The translations under genes were made by a program, and so were the position numbers. Source: Herbaspirillum sp. 3R11 (GTDB lineage Bacteria > Pseudomonadota > Gammaproteobacteria > Burkholderiales > Burkholderiaceae_D). From it: a DNA stretch of 64,000 bases. Each line of letters opens with the position of its first letter. Within the stretch, counting starts at the first letter, position 1. Shown here one piece after another: positions 42,066 to 50,964 of this stretch. The notes below the pieces were generated by a model. It saw nothing but the letters and a program-made list of their open reading frames with translations, had not been told where the DNA came from and did no database searches. The stretch lies in contig NZ_SPNJ01000001.1 of NCBI RefSeq assembly GCF_004563925.1, forward strand, positions 1,302,001 to 1,366,000, written 5' to 3'.

Positions 42066-44252
42066 TCAATACTGCCAGCGCGCCTGCAGGCTGCCGGTCT
42101 GCGCCTTGTAGCCGCCGCCGGATTCCAGCGTGTACCGGGCGGTCAGATTCAACTGCTTTCCCTGCAGTAGCGTCACCCCGAGCGTGAGCACGCCGATATC
42201 GGCAACCGGCGCGGCGCCTTGCGTGACAAAAGCCGTTGAGCCGGTACTGTCGGCGGCAAAGCTGGCGCCGGCATGTGCCCGACCACCCCGGTACTCGTGC
42301 CGCCAGCCGAGTTGCAGCGACGGCACCAGTTTGCCGGACGAGGTCTCGAAACCGCGCTCCAGCTTGGCTCCCAGTTCGCTCTTGAGCGAATTGACCGACG
42401 ACGCGTCGACCTTCAACGCTGCGCCGTTGCCGCCGGTTTCGGTATAGCCATCCTGACGCAGCGTGCTGTAGCTCAAGCCGGCAATCGGCGTCAGCGTAGT
42501 ATCCGGCAGCCAGGCGTCCAAGGCGAGCGGATAGCCGGCCTGCACCGACGTCATGTATTGACGGCCATTGAAGCTGCCGTTGGCGACGCCGCTGAAGCCG
42601 GTGTAATCGATGACGCGCGTGGTGCTGTACTGCTGATGCGCAAAGCCGGCCTGCGCGTTGACGTACCACGGCGAGCCGCTGTAGCTGGCGTAGGCAGTCA
42701 CGCCGTAGTTGTTGATGTTGACCGAACTGCCGGTATTGTCGCCGTCGCTCGCCAGCGAGGTCTTTGCGGCATTGACCAGCGCACCGACACGCAGTGCATC
42801 GGTCACCAAGCTGTCGCCGCCGATCAGCAAGCCACGGTAATTGGCGTGATATCCCGAGATGTTGTCGCGCAGCCCCTGTGAAGCGCCGCCGCCGAACACT
42901 TGCCCCCACAGCGCGAAGTCGCGGACGGACTCGCCGGTGGCGACGCCGCTGCTGCCCTGGGCCACGCGCAGACCATCCATGTGATCATTCGCCACGTTGC
43001 CGATGACCTGGTTGAGCACGCCCTGCGCATCGTTCGCAGCGCCCTTGATCGATGCCGGACTCAACATTTCTCCCGCCTTGTTGGCCGCATCTGCCGTATC
43101 CAGCGCCGCCGCTGGATTGAACAAGGCCAGCAGGGACGAATTCGTCCCGCTGTAATTGAACAGTCCGTGCAATGAAGATGACGCGTCGTCGTTGGTGGCG
43201 CTGTTGACGGGGATGCTGGCGCCGCTGCCCAGGCCGAAGCGGCCCAGCGTCAGCACCAGCAAATTGTCCTGGACGGCGCCGCTGACGCTGAAGCCGGGAG
43301 CCGAATAATTGACGCCGCTTGCGGTCAGCGTGCCGCCCGAGTTAATGACGACATAGCGCTGGCCCTGGGCAAAATGGTAGCTGAGCGGTTTCAGACTGAT
43401 GGCGGAGCCGGCGGCGATGGTGGCATTGCCAAAGACCATCACCGTGCCGCCGCCGCCGAAAATCAGGGTCGCGCCCGCATTCTGGACAAAGTTACCGAAG
43501 ATGGCGATCGGATTGTTGATTTGCAGCGTGGCGGCGTTGGTGACGGTGCCCGAACCAACGCGGATCACGTCGTTGAGCAGATGATTGCCGCCGGCGAAAA
43601 TCACGCCCGCCGCACTGTCGATGGTGCCCGTGGTGGTGCCGTCGCGGGTGTTGCCCGTCAACGTGCCGAAACTGGCGCCGGCGCCGCCGATGATGGTGAG
43701 CGGCGCCGCCGAACTGTTGAGGATAGTGCCGAAAATCGTGCCGGAATTGGTGAACGAAGTCAGCGTGCTGCCCGGTGCGAGATAGAGCGCAGTGGTGCCC
43801 CGCAGTTCACCGCTGTTGTTCAGGTTGCCGATGGTTCCGTTGTTGGAGATGCCGGTGCTGCCGAAGCTGCCAAAGAGATAGTCGCCGCTGAGGCTGCCGC
43901 TGTTGGTGATGCTACCGATCGTCCCGGTATTGAGGATGGCGATGCCTTTCCCGTAGGTGGCCAAGGTGCCGTTGTTGTCCACGCTGCCGATCGTGCCGCC
44001 GTTAGCGATAGCGCCGCCGGCCGCGAGGATAGTGCCGCTATTGATCACGCTGGTGATGGCGCCGGCACTATTGTTGGTCCACACGGAACTGGTGTTGACG
44101 TAACCGGTGTTGTTCACGCTCTGCGCGTGTCCCTCGGTCATTGTCATTGTCGCCAGCGCACCGGACAAAGCCAGCGCCAGGAGTGTCAGCGGATTCGGCG
44201 GCGTCAGTCGCCCCCTGCGGATAGTTTTCTGCCGTTTTTCTTGTCTATTCAT
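42066..44252 (-). CDS. Autotransporter (type V secretion) with NSGTI-repeat passenger
   Basis: 728 residues. A long charged signal region with hydrophobic core (LTLLALALSGALATMTM, cleavage near GHAQS) leads into a passenger with repeated asparagine/glycine-rich turns such as SVINSGTI, ILNTGTIGSITNSGSL and NNGTIGNLNNSG, typical of a beta-helix. The C-terminal third (from about residue 450) is an autotransporter beta-barrel with alternating aromatic strands and the usual terminal aromatic, SLQARWQY. It should sit in the outer membrane with the passenger displayed or released; adhesion or biofilm is the common role, but no catalytic motif or RGD is seen. It is transcribed toward the synthase operon, whose start lies 229 bp downstream. 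Confidence 0.9.
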   Translation of the reverse strand: MNRQEKRQKTIRRGRLTPPNPLTLLALALSGALATMTMTEGHAQSVNNTGYVNTSSVWTNNSAGAITSVINSGTILAAGGAIANGGTIGSVDNNGTLATYGKGIAILNTGTIGSITNSGSLSGDYLFGSFGSTGISNNGTIGNLNNSGELRGTTALYLAPGSTLTSFTNSGTIFGTILNSSAAPLTIIGGAGASFGTLTGNTRDGTTTGTIDSAAGVIFAGGNHLLNDVIRVGSGTVTNAATLQINNPIAIFGNFVQNAGATLIFGGGGTVMVFGNATIAAGSAISLKPLSYHFAQGQRYVVINSGGTLTASGVNYSAPGFSVSGAVQDNLLVLTLGRFGLGSGASIPVNSATNDDASSSLHGLFNYSGTNSSLLALFNPAAALDTADAANKAGEMLSPASIKGAANDAQGVLNQVIGNVANDHMDGLRVAQGSSGVATGESVRDFALWGQVFGGGASQGLRDNISGYHANYRGLLIGGDSLVTDALRVGALVNAAKTSLASDGDNTGSSVNINNYGVTAYASYSGSPWYVNAQAGFAHQQYSTTRVIDYTGFSGVANGSFNGRQYMTSVQAGYPLALDAWLPDTTLTPIAGLSYSTLRQDGYTETGGNGAALKVDASSVNSLKSELGAKLERGFETSSGKLVPSLQLGWRHEYRGGRAHAGASFAADSTGSTAFVTQGAAPVADIGVLTLGVTLLQGKQLNLTARYTLESGGGYKAQTGSLQARWQY

Positions 44253-44445
44253 GCTGCCCGCTGGTTCCCTGTACGACGTGTCTGGTGATTTTTTGCCGTC
44301 AGGATAATTGATGTTTCTTCATGGGCTTGACCGCCTGTCTCACTTTCCGTTTATTTTTTAAAAGCCGGTAATTTGGACGGACTCCGCCGAAACCGATCAG
44401 TCTCCATCTCCGGTCCCGACAAGTCAATCCGCTGGCGACGCTGCG

Positions 44446-44467
44446 CTGTAGCACGTTTGCGCTACAG
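44446..44467. repeat. Inverted repeat CTGTAGC-N8-GCTACAG
   Basis: Perfect 7-bp arms in the gap between the ABM-domain protein gene and the autotransporter gene. On the minus strand no U-run follows, so it could be a weak terminator for the upstream operon or an operator for the autotransporter. The rest of the 44253-44503 gap shows no gene. Confidence 0.4.
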
Positions 44468-44503
44468 ACCAATCGGCATTTTTTGTGGTGTGACGGCGGC
44501 AGT

Positions 44504-45079
44504 TCAGCTATACAGCCACTTCTGCGCCAGTTTGGAATAGCGCGGCATGATCACGTAAGTCATCAGGCCGACGATGATTGCAGCGACGATCAGGCGGCTG
44601 ATCAGTTGATGATGCAGCACCGGCGCCGCATCGAACAGGGGCGTCAGGATCCATGGCAAAAGCAGCGTCAGCGGGTAGATGACGGAGAGCGTGAGCAGGA
44701 ATTGCTTGTACGGTTTGGCGCGCTTTTGCGGCTGACCGGGCGGCGTGAACCAGAATTCCATGCCGGTAAGGGTGTCGATTTTTTCATCCTGTTCCAGCAT
44801 CGGCAACACTTCGTCGATCAGCTCGCGCCGTTCGGCGGACCCCAGCCATTGCTCGGCGTATTCCAAGGTGTCGAATCGCAGCGTGATGGTATAGCGATTG
44901 CTACCGTCGGAAGGCCGGATCACGTTGACGCCGCGATGCCCCGGTGCGCATGCTCCGCGCGGCACGATGTGCTTGAGCCATTCTTCGTACCTGGGATGGG
45001 CGCCGGTGCGGATGTCGTGCTGGATCACGATGGTAACCATATCGGGTTGCGGCGTATCGCTCGTGTTGTGTGCTTTCAT
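44504..45079 (-). CDS. Antibiotic-biosynthesis-monooxygenase (ABM) domain membrane protein
   Basis: 191 residues. The N-terminal half is a dimeric alpha/beta-barrel (ABM-like) domain: VTIVIQHDIRTGAHPRYEEWLKHI, HRGVNVIRP, YTITLRFDTLEYAEQWL. Two membrane helices follow (about 125-148, FLLTLSVIYPLTLLLPWILTPL, and 160-180, ISRLIVAAIIVGLMTYVIM). This fused form is a widespread family without an assigned reaction; some soluble ABM proteins oxidise quinols or degrade haem, which does not carry over safely. Its ATG overlaps the stop of the EAL gene by 4 nt, so the two are translated together, which hints at a shared redox or membrane signal. Confidence 0.8.
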   Translation of the reverse strand: MKAHNTSDTPQPDMVTIVIQHDIRTGAHPRYEEWLKHIVPRGACAPGHRGVNVIRPSDGSNRYTITLRFDTLEYAEQWLGSAERRELIDEVLPMLEQDEKIDTLTGMEFWFTPPGQPQKRAKPYKQFLLTLSVIYPLTLLLPWILTPLFDAAPVLHHQLISRLIVAAIIVGLMTYVIMPRYSKLAQKWLYS

Positions 45080-46764
45080 CCTAAGTGGGGCTCCACGGCA
45101 GCGACGGCGCCACCATCCTTGTTCGCCGGCAACTTGCCTCTCTGACTATACGGATGAGGACCATTTTCCGTCAGGGAGTCGGAGAGCTTCTGCGCCAGTT
45201 CTGCAACCGGCATCGGCTTGGAATACAGCCAGCCCTGGGCGTACTTGACGCCCTGCCGGCGCAGGTAGTCGGCTTGTTCTTCCCGCTCGACGCCCTCTGC
45301 AATGACTTCCAGGCCCAGGGTCTTTGCCATTTGCACGATGTGCGGGACCACGCTGCGCGTGGCGGCATCGGTGCCGATCGTATTGACGAAGGATTTGTCG
45401 ATTTTCAGGAAGTCGAGATCGAGCGAGACCAGATAGGACAGGCCGCAATAGCCGGTGCCGAAATCGTCGATGGCGACACGCAGGCCGCCTTCGCGCATCA
45501 GCCGGATATTGTTTTTTGCGTAGTCGATTTTCAGCAGCGAGCCTTCGGTGACTTCCACCGTCACGCGATTCTGGTCGATGCCGAAGCTGGCCAACTGGCG
45601 GCGCAGCTGTTCCAGCGACGCGCCGGACTCCAGATCCGATGCCGCAAAATTGATGTTGATAGGAAAATCGGGATAGCGCCGCAGGAATTTGGCAAGATCT
45701 TTTACGACCATTTCGACCACCCGGGCGGTGAGCCGCGGCATCAGTCCGGTGATCTCGGCAATCGGGATGAATACATCCGGGGTAATGACGTGGTCGTTGC
45801 TTTGACGCCAGCGCACCAGCGATTCGGCGCCGACCCAGCGCCCGGATTCAAGTTCGACGATGGGCTGATAGAGCATGTAGAGCTGTGTTTCGCTGCGGAT
45901 GGCTTCCCGCAGTTGAGAACGCAGCCCCAGGTGCCGGCGGGCAAAAAGGATTGCCAAGCCTGTCAGACACAAGCCCGCCATGACTCCCAGAGGAACAAAG
46001 AAATAGGCATAGCCGCGCCATCCGGCATACAGCGTCGCGATCGGATATGCGGAATAGCTGACGAACAGGTAGCGCTCGGAGCGCTTCAGTGCGATCACGC
46101 TGGATGGGGTGACGAAGCGGCGGCTTTCTCCTGCCTTGAGGTCGGTGCGAAACCACGTGTCTTGCGCTGCGCCTCTGCTCAGAATCGGAATCCCGCTCGC
46201 TGTTCCATACGTGCCGAGCGCCAGATCCTGCTCCGACTTCGCAACGTCCAGAGCCAGATTGGGAAGCGCAAACACGGTGTATCCGGTAGACACGCGTGTG
46301 ACCCCGACATAGACGCCTTCTTCGTCCAGCGTCAGTTTTACCTTGTTGCGGACAGCATTGTTCTTGTCGGTGACAAATGTCGCCGGCCCCAGGTCGATAC
46401 CTTCGCCATGCGTGCCGTAAGAAGAGCACATCAGGCGATTCCCACGTGCGTAGCCGACCAGTTGCAGATAGCTTGAATTGATATTTGTACGCCGCATCAG
46501 ATCGATGTTGGCGGCGCTGCAGGGATTGGGATCCTTGCGCGCTTGCAGCTTGTCGATCGCGTGCTGCATCTGATCGGTCACCATCTCACTGCGTTGCAAC
46601 ACCTCACCCGCAATGAATGCGGTCTGGGCGAACAGATCGCGTTCAGCCTGGACATAGCTCAGGCGAACTGCTGCGGCCACGCAGGCCAGAATGATCAGGC
46701 CGGCCAATACATACGAGCCGATCCCCTCCGTGATGCGAGGAATAAATTTCCTTCTGCTATCCAT
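45076..46764 (-). CDS. CSS-motif EAL-domain membrane phosphodiesterase
   Basis: 562 residues. Membrane helix 1 at 17-33, periplasmic CSS-motif region with Cys82 (NPCSAANID) and Cys113 (LMCSSYGTHGEG), helix 2 at about 250-275, then an EAL domain (290-535). In enterobacterial homologues such as PdeC the two periplasmic cysteines form a disulphide that controls the phosphodiesterase by DsbA/DsbB-dependent redox state. EAL motifs: ESLVRWR, ININFAASDL, VTVEVTEGS, AIDDFGTGYCGLSYL, FLKIDKSFV, VIAEGVE, AQGWLYSKP, so activity is expected. GGGAAAATA precedes the ATG. Coupled to the ABM-domain gene. It would link periplasmic redox state to cyclic di-GMP, and so perhaps to the neighbouring autotransporter surface protein. 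Confidence 0.9.
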   Translation of the reverse strand: MDSRRKFIPRITEGIGSYVLAGLIILACVAAAVRLSYVQAERDLFAQTAFIAGEVLQRSEMVTDQMQHAIDKLQARKDPNPCSAANIDLMRRTNINSSYLQLVGYARGNRLMCSSYGTHGEGIDLGPATFVTDKNNAVRNKVKLTLDEEGVYVGVTRVSTGYTVFALPNLALDVAKSEQDLALGTYGTASGIPILSRGAAQDTWFRTDLKAGESRRFVTPSSVIALKRSERYLFVSYSAYPIATLYAGWRGYAYFFVPLGVMAGLCLTGLAILFARRHLGLRSQLREAIRSETQLYMLYQPIVELESGRWVGAESLVRWRQSNDHVITPDVFIPIAEITGLMPRLTARVVEMVVKDLAKFLRRYPDFPININFAASDLESGASLEQLRRQLASFGIDQNRVTVEVTEGSLLKIDYAKNNIRLMREGGLRVAIDDFGTGYCGLSYLVSLDLDFLKIDKSFVNTIGTDAATRSVVPHIVQMAKTLGLEVIAEGVEREEQADYLRRQGVKYAQGWLYSKPMPVAELAQKLSDSLTENGPHPYSQRGKLPANKDGGAVAAVEPHLG

Positions 46765-46974
46765 TATTTTCCCGCTTGTTCAAATTTCCTGCCCCGACAA
46801 CATGATATCAACCGGGCCGTTCAACTTGGATAAACCGAACCGATTTGTTGTTTTTATCTTGCTAAGTTGCCGCGCGTCGCTTGACAGTTTAGGCAGGCGG
46901 GAAGTATTCATGCGCGCGATATTTCCCGCAGGAATCATGACAAAAGACAATTTTTTTGATACGTCGGCACAATG

Positions 46975-47004
46975 CAAGAAGCCCGGCGCAAACCGGGCTT
47001 CTTG
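46975..47004 (-). terminator. Strong terminator hairpin after asdA
   Basis: Perfect 12-bp stem (CAAGAAGCCCGG / CCGGGCTTCTTG) with a CGCAAA loop, 27 bp beyond the asdA stop. No long U-run adjoins either end, but the stem is very stable and could act from both sides. Confidence 0.65.
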
Positions 47005-47030
47005 TACTCTCATCCAGTGCGGGATGCTTC

Positions 47031-48671
47031 TTACTTTTTGGCCTTGGCCGTCTTGGCGGTTTTCACCACTGCTTTACCCTTCCCGCCGCCCTTCTCTTTT
47101 TCAAACAATTCAAAATACTCCGACGCCATCTTCCTGATCGCGCGGCCGATGTTGGCGTAGTCGTACTCGTTGAGGTTGGCGAGCGAGACCCGGCCGGATG
47201 GATGTGCGGCGCCGAAACCTCTTCCCGGCAGCAGGATGACGCCGGTTTCCTCGGCCAGCCGGAACAGCGCCTCGTTGGGCTTCAGACGCTTCAGCAGCCA
47301 TTTTGAAAATTCGACGCCATGCATTTGCGCGGACAGCGATTCCATGTCCAGCAAATGGTAGTAGCGCACCGAGTTGGGATCGTGAGGCATGGGCAGGCCG
47401 AGCTCGCGATACAGCGCTTCCTTGCGGCGCAGGACGATGCGCTTCATGGAGGCCTTGTAGCTGCCCGCTTCGTCCATCAGCGAGAACAGCGAGAACAGGC
47501 TCATCTGCGCCTGGATCGGCGTCGACAGGCCGGCGGTATGGTTGAGCGCCACGGTGCGGCTGTCGGCCACCAGCCGGTCGATGAACTTGATCGTGCGTGG
47601 CGCGGTGGTGATGGAGCTGTAACGCTCGTCGAGCTGGCGGGCGGTCTTTTCCGGCAATTTGGAAATGATCTCGTCAATGACGTTGTGCTTGTGCGTGGCG
47701 ACCACGCCCATGCGCCAGCCGGTGGCGCCGAAGTACTTGGAGAACGAATACACCAGGATGGTGTTGTACGGACAGATCGCAAACAAGGACGTGAAGTTGT
47801 CGGCAAAGGTGGCGTAGACGTCGTCGGTAAGGATGATCAGGTCCGGCCGCTGCTTGACGATCTCGGCGATGTAGGCCAGCGTCTTGTCGTCGATCTTGAC
47901 CGAAGGCGGATTGCTCGGATTGACCAGGAAGAAGGCCTTGACCTTGGGGTCGAGCAGCTTGTCGAGTTCCTTTTTGGTGTACTGCCAGTCATTGGATTGC
48001 GGTGCGTCGATGACCAGCTCGACCAGGTTGAATTCGGCCAGATGCGGGATCTCGATATACGGAGTGAAGATCGGCATGCCCAGTGCGATGGTGTCGCCTT
48101 CCTTGATGACGTGGTTGGCCTTGAGGCTACCGAACAGATAGGTCATCGCGGCCGTACCGCCCTCCACTGCATACATGTCGAAATGGCCGACGAAGGGATG
48201 CGTGCCGATCATTTCCTTGTGCAGGTAGTTGCCGACGATGCGCTCGGTCATGCGCAGCATGCGGTCCGGCACCGGGTAATTGCAGCCGAGGATCGCTTCG
48301 CACATCTCATAGATGAAGTCGCCGGCCGACATGCCGAGCTGGTCACGCACATAGGAAACCGCCGCTTCGATGAAACGGATGCCTGGCACGCCGGCGTGGT
48401 TCTTGGCGAACAGCTCGAAGCGCGCCTCGATGCCGTCGCGTTTCGGAAAGCCGCCGACGCCGTCCATGTAGATATAGGAGCGCTCGGCCTCGCTCATGGC
48501 GAACAGTCCGAACTGGAAGAAGCCGTGGCGCGGCGTGGTGGCCAGGAAATTGGGATTGCCCCGGCCGGCGTTGAGCATGAGCTTGTTGTTCTTCAGTGCA
48601 CTCTGTATGAGGGCATCCTTGAGCTCGAAGGGGCTTAGCAGGGCGAGTTTTTCCGGGTCGCTGAAATCCAT
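47031..48671 (-). CDS. asdA: Aspartate 4-decarboxylase / aspartate aminotransferase
   Basis: 546-residue PLP enzyme converting L-aspartate to L-alanine and CO2, with side transaminase activity. The length and the N-terminal ELKDALIQSALKN and MLNAGRGNPNFLATTPRHGFF stretches are characteristic of this fold-type I subgroup, which is longer than ordinary aspartate aminotransferases. The PLP lysine is in VYSFSKYFGATGWRMG; the phosphate-site AMTYLFGS and the arginine in GRVSLAN are also seen. The C-terminus is a lysine/alanine tail. GGAG precedes the ATG. It follows aspT by 74 bp on the same strand. The pair is the known aspartate:alanine proton-motive cycle: aspartate in, decarboxylation consuming a proton, alanine out. 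Confidence 0.93.
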   Translation of the reverse strand: MDFSDPEKLALLSPFELKDALIQSALKNNKLMLNAGRGNPNFLATTPRHGFFQFGLFAMSEAERSYIYMDGVGGFPKRDGIEARFELFAKNHAGVPGIRFIEAAVSYVRDQLGMSAGDFIYEMCEAILGCNYPVPDRMLRMTERIVGNYLHKEMIGTHPFVGHFDMYAVEGGTAAMTYLFGSLKANHVIKEGDTIALGMPIFTPYIEIPHLAEFNLVELVIDAPQSNDWQYTKKELDKLLDPKVKAFFLVNPSNPPSVKIDDKTLAYIAEIVKQRPDLIILTDDVYATFADNFTSLFAICPYNTILVYSFSKYFGATGWRMGVVATHKHNVIDEIISKLPEKTARQLDERYSSITTAPRTIKFIDRLVADSRTVALNHTAGLSTPIQAQMSLFSLFSLMDEAGSYKASMKRIVLRRKEALYRELGLPMPHDPNSVRYYHLLDMESLSAQMHGVEFSKWLLKRLKPNEALFRLAEETGVILLPGRGFGAAHPSGRVSLANLNEYDYANIGRAIRKMASEYFELFEKEKGGGKGKAVVKTAKTAKAKK

Positions 48672-48745
48672 GGTGTTGCTCCTTTATTGATGAACATGCA
48701 AAGTAAAAATGAATCGTTCCGCTATTCAGCTATTCCGCTAGTCCG

Positions 48746-50434
48746 CTAAACCAGCGCCACGATCAGCGGCCCCAGCAAGGTCAGGAAGACGTTGGCCAGC
48801 GCATAGGTAATTGCGAAAGGAACCGTGGGAATGGCATTCTCGGCCTTGTCGAGCACTTCGCCGAAGGCCGGATTGGCGCTGCGGGAGCCGCTCAATGCGC
48901 CGGCGAACACTGCCGTGTTGTCATAGCGCAGAACGTAACGGCCGATCAGCATGGTCAGCACCAGCGGCAGGATCGTGACAACCACGCCGACGCCGAACAA
49001 GGTCAGCCCCTGCGCCTTGACCGTCTGCACCGCCTGCAAGCCTGACGACAGACCGACCACCACGACAAAGCCGGCCAGCCCGAGGTCTTTCAATATCTGC
49101 ACCGCGCCGCTCGGCATCGCGCCGAAAGTCTGGCGTTTGGCCCGCAACCAGCCAAACAGCAGGCCCGACAGCAGCGCCCCGCCACCGCTGCCCAGCGTCA
49201 ATGGGATCGAGCCGACGCGCGCGGTCAGCAGACCGACCAGCAAACCCACCACCAGGCCGGCGCCGAGATAGACGAAGTCGGTTTTGGCGCTCGGCACGAT
49301 GACGTAACCGATCAGCGAAGAAACGCGCTTGACGTCTTGCTCGGAACCGAACACCGAGACCACGTCGCCGATCTGGACCACGGTTTTTTCCTCCAACGGC
49401 AACACCTTGCCCATGCGCATGAGTTGCACGACGTAGATGCCATGCCGCACCTGCAGCGCGGTGTTGGTGCGGATGTCCCCGACGGTGCGGTTTTGATACT
49501 CCTTGTTGGAGAGCACGACGTCGCGGCGCTCCATGGTCAGCTCCATGCCTTCGACGCCGTACAGTTCCTTGCTGAAAATTGGCACCACGTTGATCATCGC
49601 CTGCCTGCGTCCGACCGCGAGCACGATGTCGCCGGCTTGCAGGTCCAGCTCCGGCGCGACTTCGATGATCTTGCCGTCGCGTTTGAGGCGTTCGATGGTG
49701 ATGCCGTAGGCAGTGTGTTCCTTTTCCAGTTGCCCGATGCTGAGGTTGGCATGGTCGCCGATCTGATAGATCCGCCCCACCAGGTCCGGTGCAGCGGCTT
49801 GCTGGCCGGGCGCCAGGACTTGCACGCCCTCTTGCATGGCGGCCTGGGCGCGCACGGCGTCTTCCTTGATGCTGCGCCCCATCAGCCTCGGCAACAGGTT
49901 GACGCACACCAGGATCGCGCCGAACGAACCGAACACATAAGTCACCGCATAACCGACGGCGACATTGCCCTGCAGGCGCTTGACTTCGTCCGCCGCCAGG
50001 CCCAGCTTGGTGATGGCGTCGCCGGCGGTGCCGATGATCGCCGACTGCGTCAGGCCGCCGGCGGCGACACCTGCGGCCAGTCCCTTGTCCAGTCCGAACA
50101 GTTTGGCCATGATGACCACGGTCGCGAGGCCAGTGATGGCCAGCACGGCGGCGAGGATGATTTCGCGTATCGATTGCCTGCCCAGAGAGTTGAAGAATTG
50201 CGGGCCGCTCTCATAGCCGACCGCATAGATGAAGAGCGCAAACAGCACCGACTTCACGCCCGGATCGACCGTCACGCCGACCTGGCTGACCAGTACCGCC
50301 ACCAGCAACGAACCGGCGACGCCGCCGAGCTGGAATTTGCCGAACTGGATTTTGCCGACGTAGTAGCCGACCGCCAGCGAAAGAAACAAGGCGATTTCGG
50401 GAGATCGGGCAAACAAGTGGTGCAGCCATTCCAT
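48746..50434 (-). CDS. aspT: Aspartate:alanine antiporter AspT
   Basis: 562-residue inner-membrane exchanger of the AAE family. Hydrophobic helices at the N-terminus (IALFLSLAVGYYVGKIQFGKFQLGG onward) and C-terminus flank a cytosolic pair of TrkA-C/RCK_C-like domains (about residues 205-375, AYGITIERLKRDGKIIEVAPELDLQAGDIVLAVG and the second copy ending GDVVSVFGSEQDVKRV). Conserved glycine-rich membrane motifs GGLTQSAIIGTAGDAI and FAGALSGSRSANPAF are present. The ATG at 50434 has AAAGGTG upstream; a GTG three codons earlier is an alternative. It exchanges external aspartate for internal alanine made by AsdA, which generates proton-motive force. Confidence 0.93.
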   Translation of the reverse strand: MEWLHHLFARSPEIALFLSLAVGYYVGKIQFGKFQLGGVAGSLLVAVLVSQVGVTVDPGVKSVLFALFIYAVGYESGPQFFNSLGRQSIREIILAAVLAITGLATVVIMAKLFGLDKGLAAGVAAGGLTQSAIIGTAGDAITKLGLAADEVKRLQGNVAVGYAVTYVFGSFGAILVCVNLLPRLMGRSIKEDAVRAQAAMQEGVQVLAPGQQAAAPDLVGRIYQIGDHANLSIGQLEKEHTAYGITIERLKRDGKIIEVAPELDLQAGDIVLAVGRRQAMINVVPIFSKELYGVEGMELTMERRDVVLSNKEYQNRTVGDIRTNTALQVRHGIYVVQLMRMGKVLPLEEKTVVQIGDVVSVFGSEQDVKRVSSLIGYVIVPSAKTDFVYLGAGLVVGLLVGLLTARVGSIPLTLGSGGGALLSGLLFGWLRAKRQTFGAMPSGAVQILKDLGLAGFVVVVGLSSGLQAVQTVKAQGLTLFGVGVVVTILPLVLTMLIGRYVLRYDNTAVFAGALSGSRSANPAFGEVLDKAENAIPTVPFAITYALANVFLTLLGPLIVALV

Positions 50435-50443
50435 GATTTTCAC

Positions 50444-50956
50444 CTTTCAGTGCGAAGAGCGTGTTAAACGAAGACAAATGCCGATACAGCACTGATGCAA
50501 GAGCGCATGGGCGCGACCAGCAACAACCTGCCGATGTGCCTGCAATGCCGGTGCAGGATGCCGTGTGATGGACCGGAGATTTTCCGGAGTCGACGACGAC
50601 ACCGGAGATGAAGATGAGTAGAGTGAAACGACAGAAACTGCATTCTGCATAAGCGCCCCATGACAAGATGTTGTTCACATCGGCGACCGTTGCCGGTCTC
50701 AATGCGTTGACTTGCAGTGATGGTGTCCGCGGTGTCCGCGTTTTCCGCGTTACTTGCTAGGGCAGGAAAATAGAAGGTACCGGATGAGATCCCTGACTCA
50801 CCCAAGAAAATATTGCCGCATGGCTATGTGGAGTCGCTAGGATGCGCGATAAAAAGATCGTCGTCAATGCGCTGGATCAATGTTCGATGCGTTATACCGA
50901 GCATCACGAAATTCGAGACTTAAACAATCAATTTACGAGATGCTTTATGAGACTCT
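50444..50956. other. Long intergenic region upstream of aspT with two short tandem repeat arrays
   Basis: 513 bp without a supported gene. It holds a 9-bp array at 50722-50748 and a 12-bp array at 50929-50964, listed separately, plus several A/T-rich patches. It must contain the aspT promoter and the end of the MocR-type gene. Short plus-strand ORFs here have no coding character. Confidence 0.5.
50722..50748. repeat. Three tandem 9-bp repeats, GGTGTCCGC type
   Basis: GGTGTCCGC, GGTGTCCGC, GTTTTCCGC in direct succession, about 290 bp upstream of the aspT start. The third copy matches 7 of 9. It could be a direct-repeat operator or a slippage product. Confidence 0.5.
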
Positions 50957-50964
50957 TTACGAGA
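50929..50964. repeat. Three tandem 12-bp repeats across the end of the MocR-type gene
   Basis: CAATTTACGAGA, TGCTTTATGAGA, CTCTTTACGAGA follow one another without gaps; the shared core is TTTA(C/T)GAGA. The last copy covers the final codons and stop of the MocR-type gene. The 12-bp period is just over one helical turn, as in direct-repeat operators, though it may have arisen by duplication of the gene end. Confidence 0.5.

Noticed and set aside
42066-44252. Repetitive GC-rich passenger DNA considered as a repeat array or CRISPR
   Set aside because: The repetition is at the protein level (turn motifs of a beta-helix) with variable spacing; there are no identical direct repeats with uniform spacers.
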